Assembly (NCBI RefSeq): GCF_964340395.1
Contig: NC_135558.1
Coordinates: forward strand, 9,813,501 to 9,877,500
Direction: 5' to 3'
Length of the DNA: 64,000 bases
Source of the DNA: Glandiceps talaboti
Taxonomy: Eukaryota; Hemichordata; Enteropneusta; Spengelidae
In this document: positions 62,001 through 64,000 of the stretch, piece after piece
Numbering within the stretch: the stretch's first letter is position 1
How the letters are laid out: every line of letters begins with the position of its first letter
Notes under the pieces: model-generated
Databases searched by the model: none
The model's input: only the letters and a program-made list of their open reading frames with translations
What the model was told of the DNA's origin: nothing
Position numbers and translations under genes: made by a program

Positions 62001-64000
62001 TGCCATAATTTAGGTTACTTGTTTTAAATAGTGACGTGTAATTACAGCGATGAATGAACGAAATTGCAATTTTTGTTAGTCGAGAAGTAACGACCACAAA
62101 TTGGACGTTTAGAATATGTGTTAAAAACTGCATTATAAGTAAAAATGGTTTTGTTAGTTCATTTGTTATGTGTACATGTGACGTATCACTTTGCTTCATC
62201 TACAGGCTCCAACCTTAACACATGTAGATACTTAAAAACGTGTTTGAAATGTGTGCCATTCTAATGTTTTGACAAAAGAGTGAAGCTCTAATAATAGGCA
62301 AGCATTGACTAGCTCTCCGACATCGTTGTCTACTAGTAATGTTTGCTACTTAAATCCATACGGTGATTGCGGGACTTGTTCAGTGTAAAAAATGACCTGT
62401 CACTTGCCACACTTTATAAAACTGATTCGATGATAAATCAAGGGCCAGAAGGAGAAACTTACGTAAAATAGGAAGTGTTTAAAAAGAATAGTCAGTTTGA
62501 GTGGTTGCACGGGTGTGAGTAATGATATGAAGTAGCCTGGTACATGGCGTAGTTTACATACAAATCGCATTGTCTCAACTATTATGACGGCAACCATTTG
62601 TTTTCTATGAGGGAGAACACGAGTGTAAATTGTCATGATTGCCCCCGCTATGTGGCGATAAATGGCATATGTTTGACACTTTGGTCCGGTAACATACTGT
62701 GCAGAGAGAGATTTCTATGAGTTGGTTATTGGTTACGGTTTTAGGGAAGCCGTGGATGCCAGACGAGATAATATACAAATATAAATAGGGTTCTAACTGG
62801 TAACGAATTTTTACAAATTAATTGGTGAAATGTGAAATGGCTACCCATTTCTGCTTTCACCGTGTAGATGAGGTTTAAAAATCTGGTTATAAGCTTTGGT
62901 CAGTTGTTTTATACAAGTAAGTCAAGTTGCCTTGCGTCACAAACCCTGGGCCTATGCTCCTGTAAAACTAAAAAGACGCGCACCAGCAAAAGTTGAAAAC
63001 AGGCAACTCTCCATTGATATTTAATGTGCTTTGTTTGTTTATATCTTGGGAATGGAAGGGTATTCGCTGCATATAAAAAGGTACCTGTAGCATTCTACTA
63101 ACTGTAGCATACATTACCATTACCTGCTATTCCCAGAACCACAGTCCGTGATAGAAGGACTGTGACAGAACTCAACCCGGTATTTGGACTTGGCGATTTA
63201 GCCCTTGCATACGAAAAATAGGGGAGAAGCCCCTACTATGTTTGCTAACCACCTACTGAATTAAACAACGCCAGAAGACATTTTTGATGACCAGTTTATG
63301 TCTTTGAAAACATCCATGTATGGACATTTTACTAGAAACAGTTTAATCAATGTTCTCTTAGTATTTTCACTCGAGTAAAAAAAGCTTACAAACACAGCTT
63401 GTGCAACTTTGATACTAAATCGCACGAAATTCGTACCCCAGGAAAACTTACTAGATGACGCCAGGGGCTTTACTAATGCTTTGCTTGGAATCTGACTGTG
63501 GGCGTATTAGCACTGCAGTATACAAGCAACAGTGATTAGAGATGACTAATTCGATGAAAACTTCTTTTGTTTTACTTACAGAATCTTTTATGATTATTTG
63601 CGTGACTGTTGTTCGTGTTTGGGCTCTATCCTCTTGTTTCTTTCTTCATTATCGCCCAACAAAGTGACTTTATAGACAATAACTTCCAAATCGGATTACA
63701 AACACATTCCGTGTTTCTTGTGTGAAAGTTACATGTGTAGGTAAATGACATCAACAAGGGTGAAGTCCCTGGATACCCCTCGTAAACCATTCAAAGAATG
63801 TATACAACACCTCTTCAATTGATTTAAGCTACTGCTACTTGATAAATGCTGATAGCTTCTTAGTGAGAATACTATACAGTGCTATACTGTTGATTGTTCT
63901 TAGCCGAATTAGCAAATGGGGATATTCTCATCACTGTGTTTTCCCAGGGAGGTGTCAGCCAACCTCCCTGGTTCTCCCAGGGTACTGTCACGGCCAACCT
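59061..64000. other. Unique intergenic DNA to the window end
   Basis: A short GTTT array lies at about 60156-60180. Open frames of 60-108 codons lack recognised motifs. The last 60 bases contain a hairpin-capable CCCAGGGAGG...CCTCCCTGG and a second CCCAGGG word, possibly the start of a repeat continuing past the window. Confidence 0.45.

Overview
This looks like 64 kb of AT-rich, gene-poor nuclear DNA from a marine-type invertebrate animal. The evidence is spliced GT-AG introns, a C2H2 zinc-finger gene typical of bilaterian animals, a tRNA-derived SINE, MITE-like elements, and very dense simple-sequence and minisatellite DNA. I cannot fix the phylum; a lophotrochozoan, hemichordate or cephalochordate would fit. 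Bacterial-style features (operons, ribosome-binding sites, CRISPR) are absent.

One gene can be read completely: a GFI1/GFI1B-family transcriptional repressor (senseless/pag-3 relatives) on the minus strand at 46258-52857. It has four coding exons (52578-52857, 51836-52039, 50901-51458, 46258-46451) that join in frame into a 411-residue protein. The protein has an N-terminal SNAG motif (MPRSFLVK) and six C2H2 fingers. All three introns are phase 1. Upstream of its start lie a POU octamer, a GFI1-like site and two DR1-type nuclear-receptor half-site pairs inside a duplicated segment; these are motif matches only.

Layout: 1-4.5 kb unique AT-rich DNA with a SINE (about 1103-1382) and an abutting hAT-like MITE (1389-1660). 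4.55-6.15 kb degenerate repeats, then a 41-bp satellite. 6.9-10.2 kb an ACATA array, a 109-bp doublet, a degenerate array of about 120 bp and GT repeats. 10.2-16.3 kb mostly unique, with one copy of a foldback element. 16.3-18.0 kb a TATG array and a 28-bp minisatellite. 18.4-22.0 kb two arrays of one degenerate repeat family separated by about 2.2 kb of unique DNA. 22-46 kb mostly unique DNA with many microsatellites, two more foldback elements, a 375-bp palindrome and a 12-bp octamer array. 46.2-53.6 kb gfi1 and its upstream region. 53.7-64 kb gene-poor again, with a fourth foldback element and an unassigned coding-like stretch on the minus strand (58243-59060).

The most interesting items are the intact SNAG plus six-finger GFI1 homologue alone in a gene desert, a four-copy family of TA-flanked foldback elements carrying inverted subterminal repeat arrays, and the large palindrome at 26.2 kb. 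I found no RNA genes apart from the tRNA-like SINE head, no recognisable transposase or reverse transcriptase, and no viral or toxin genes.
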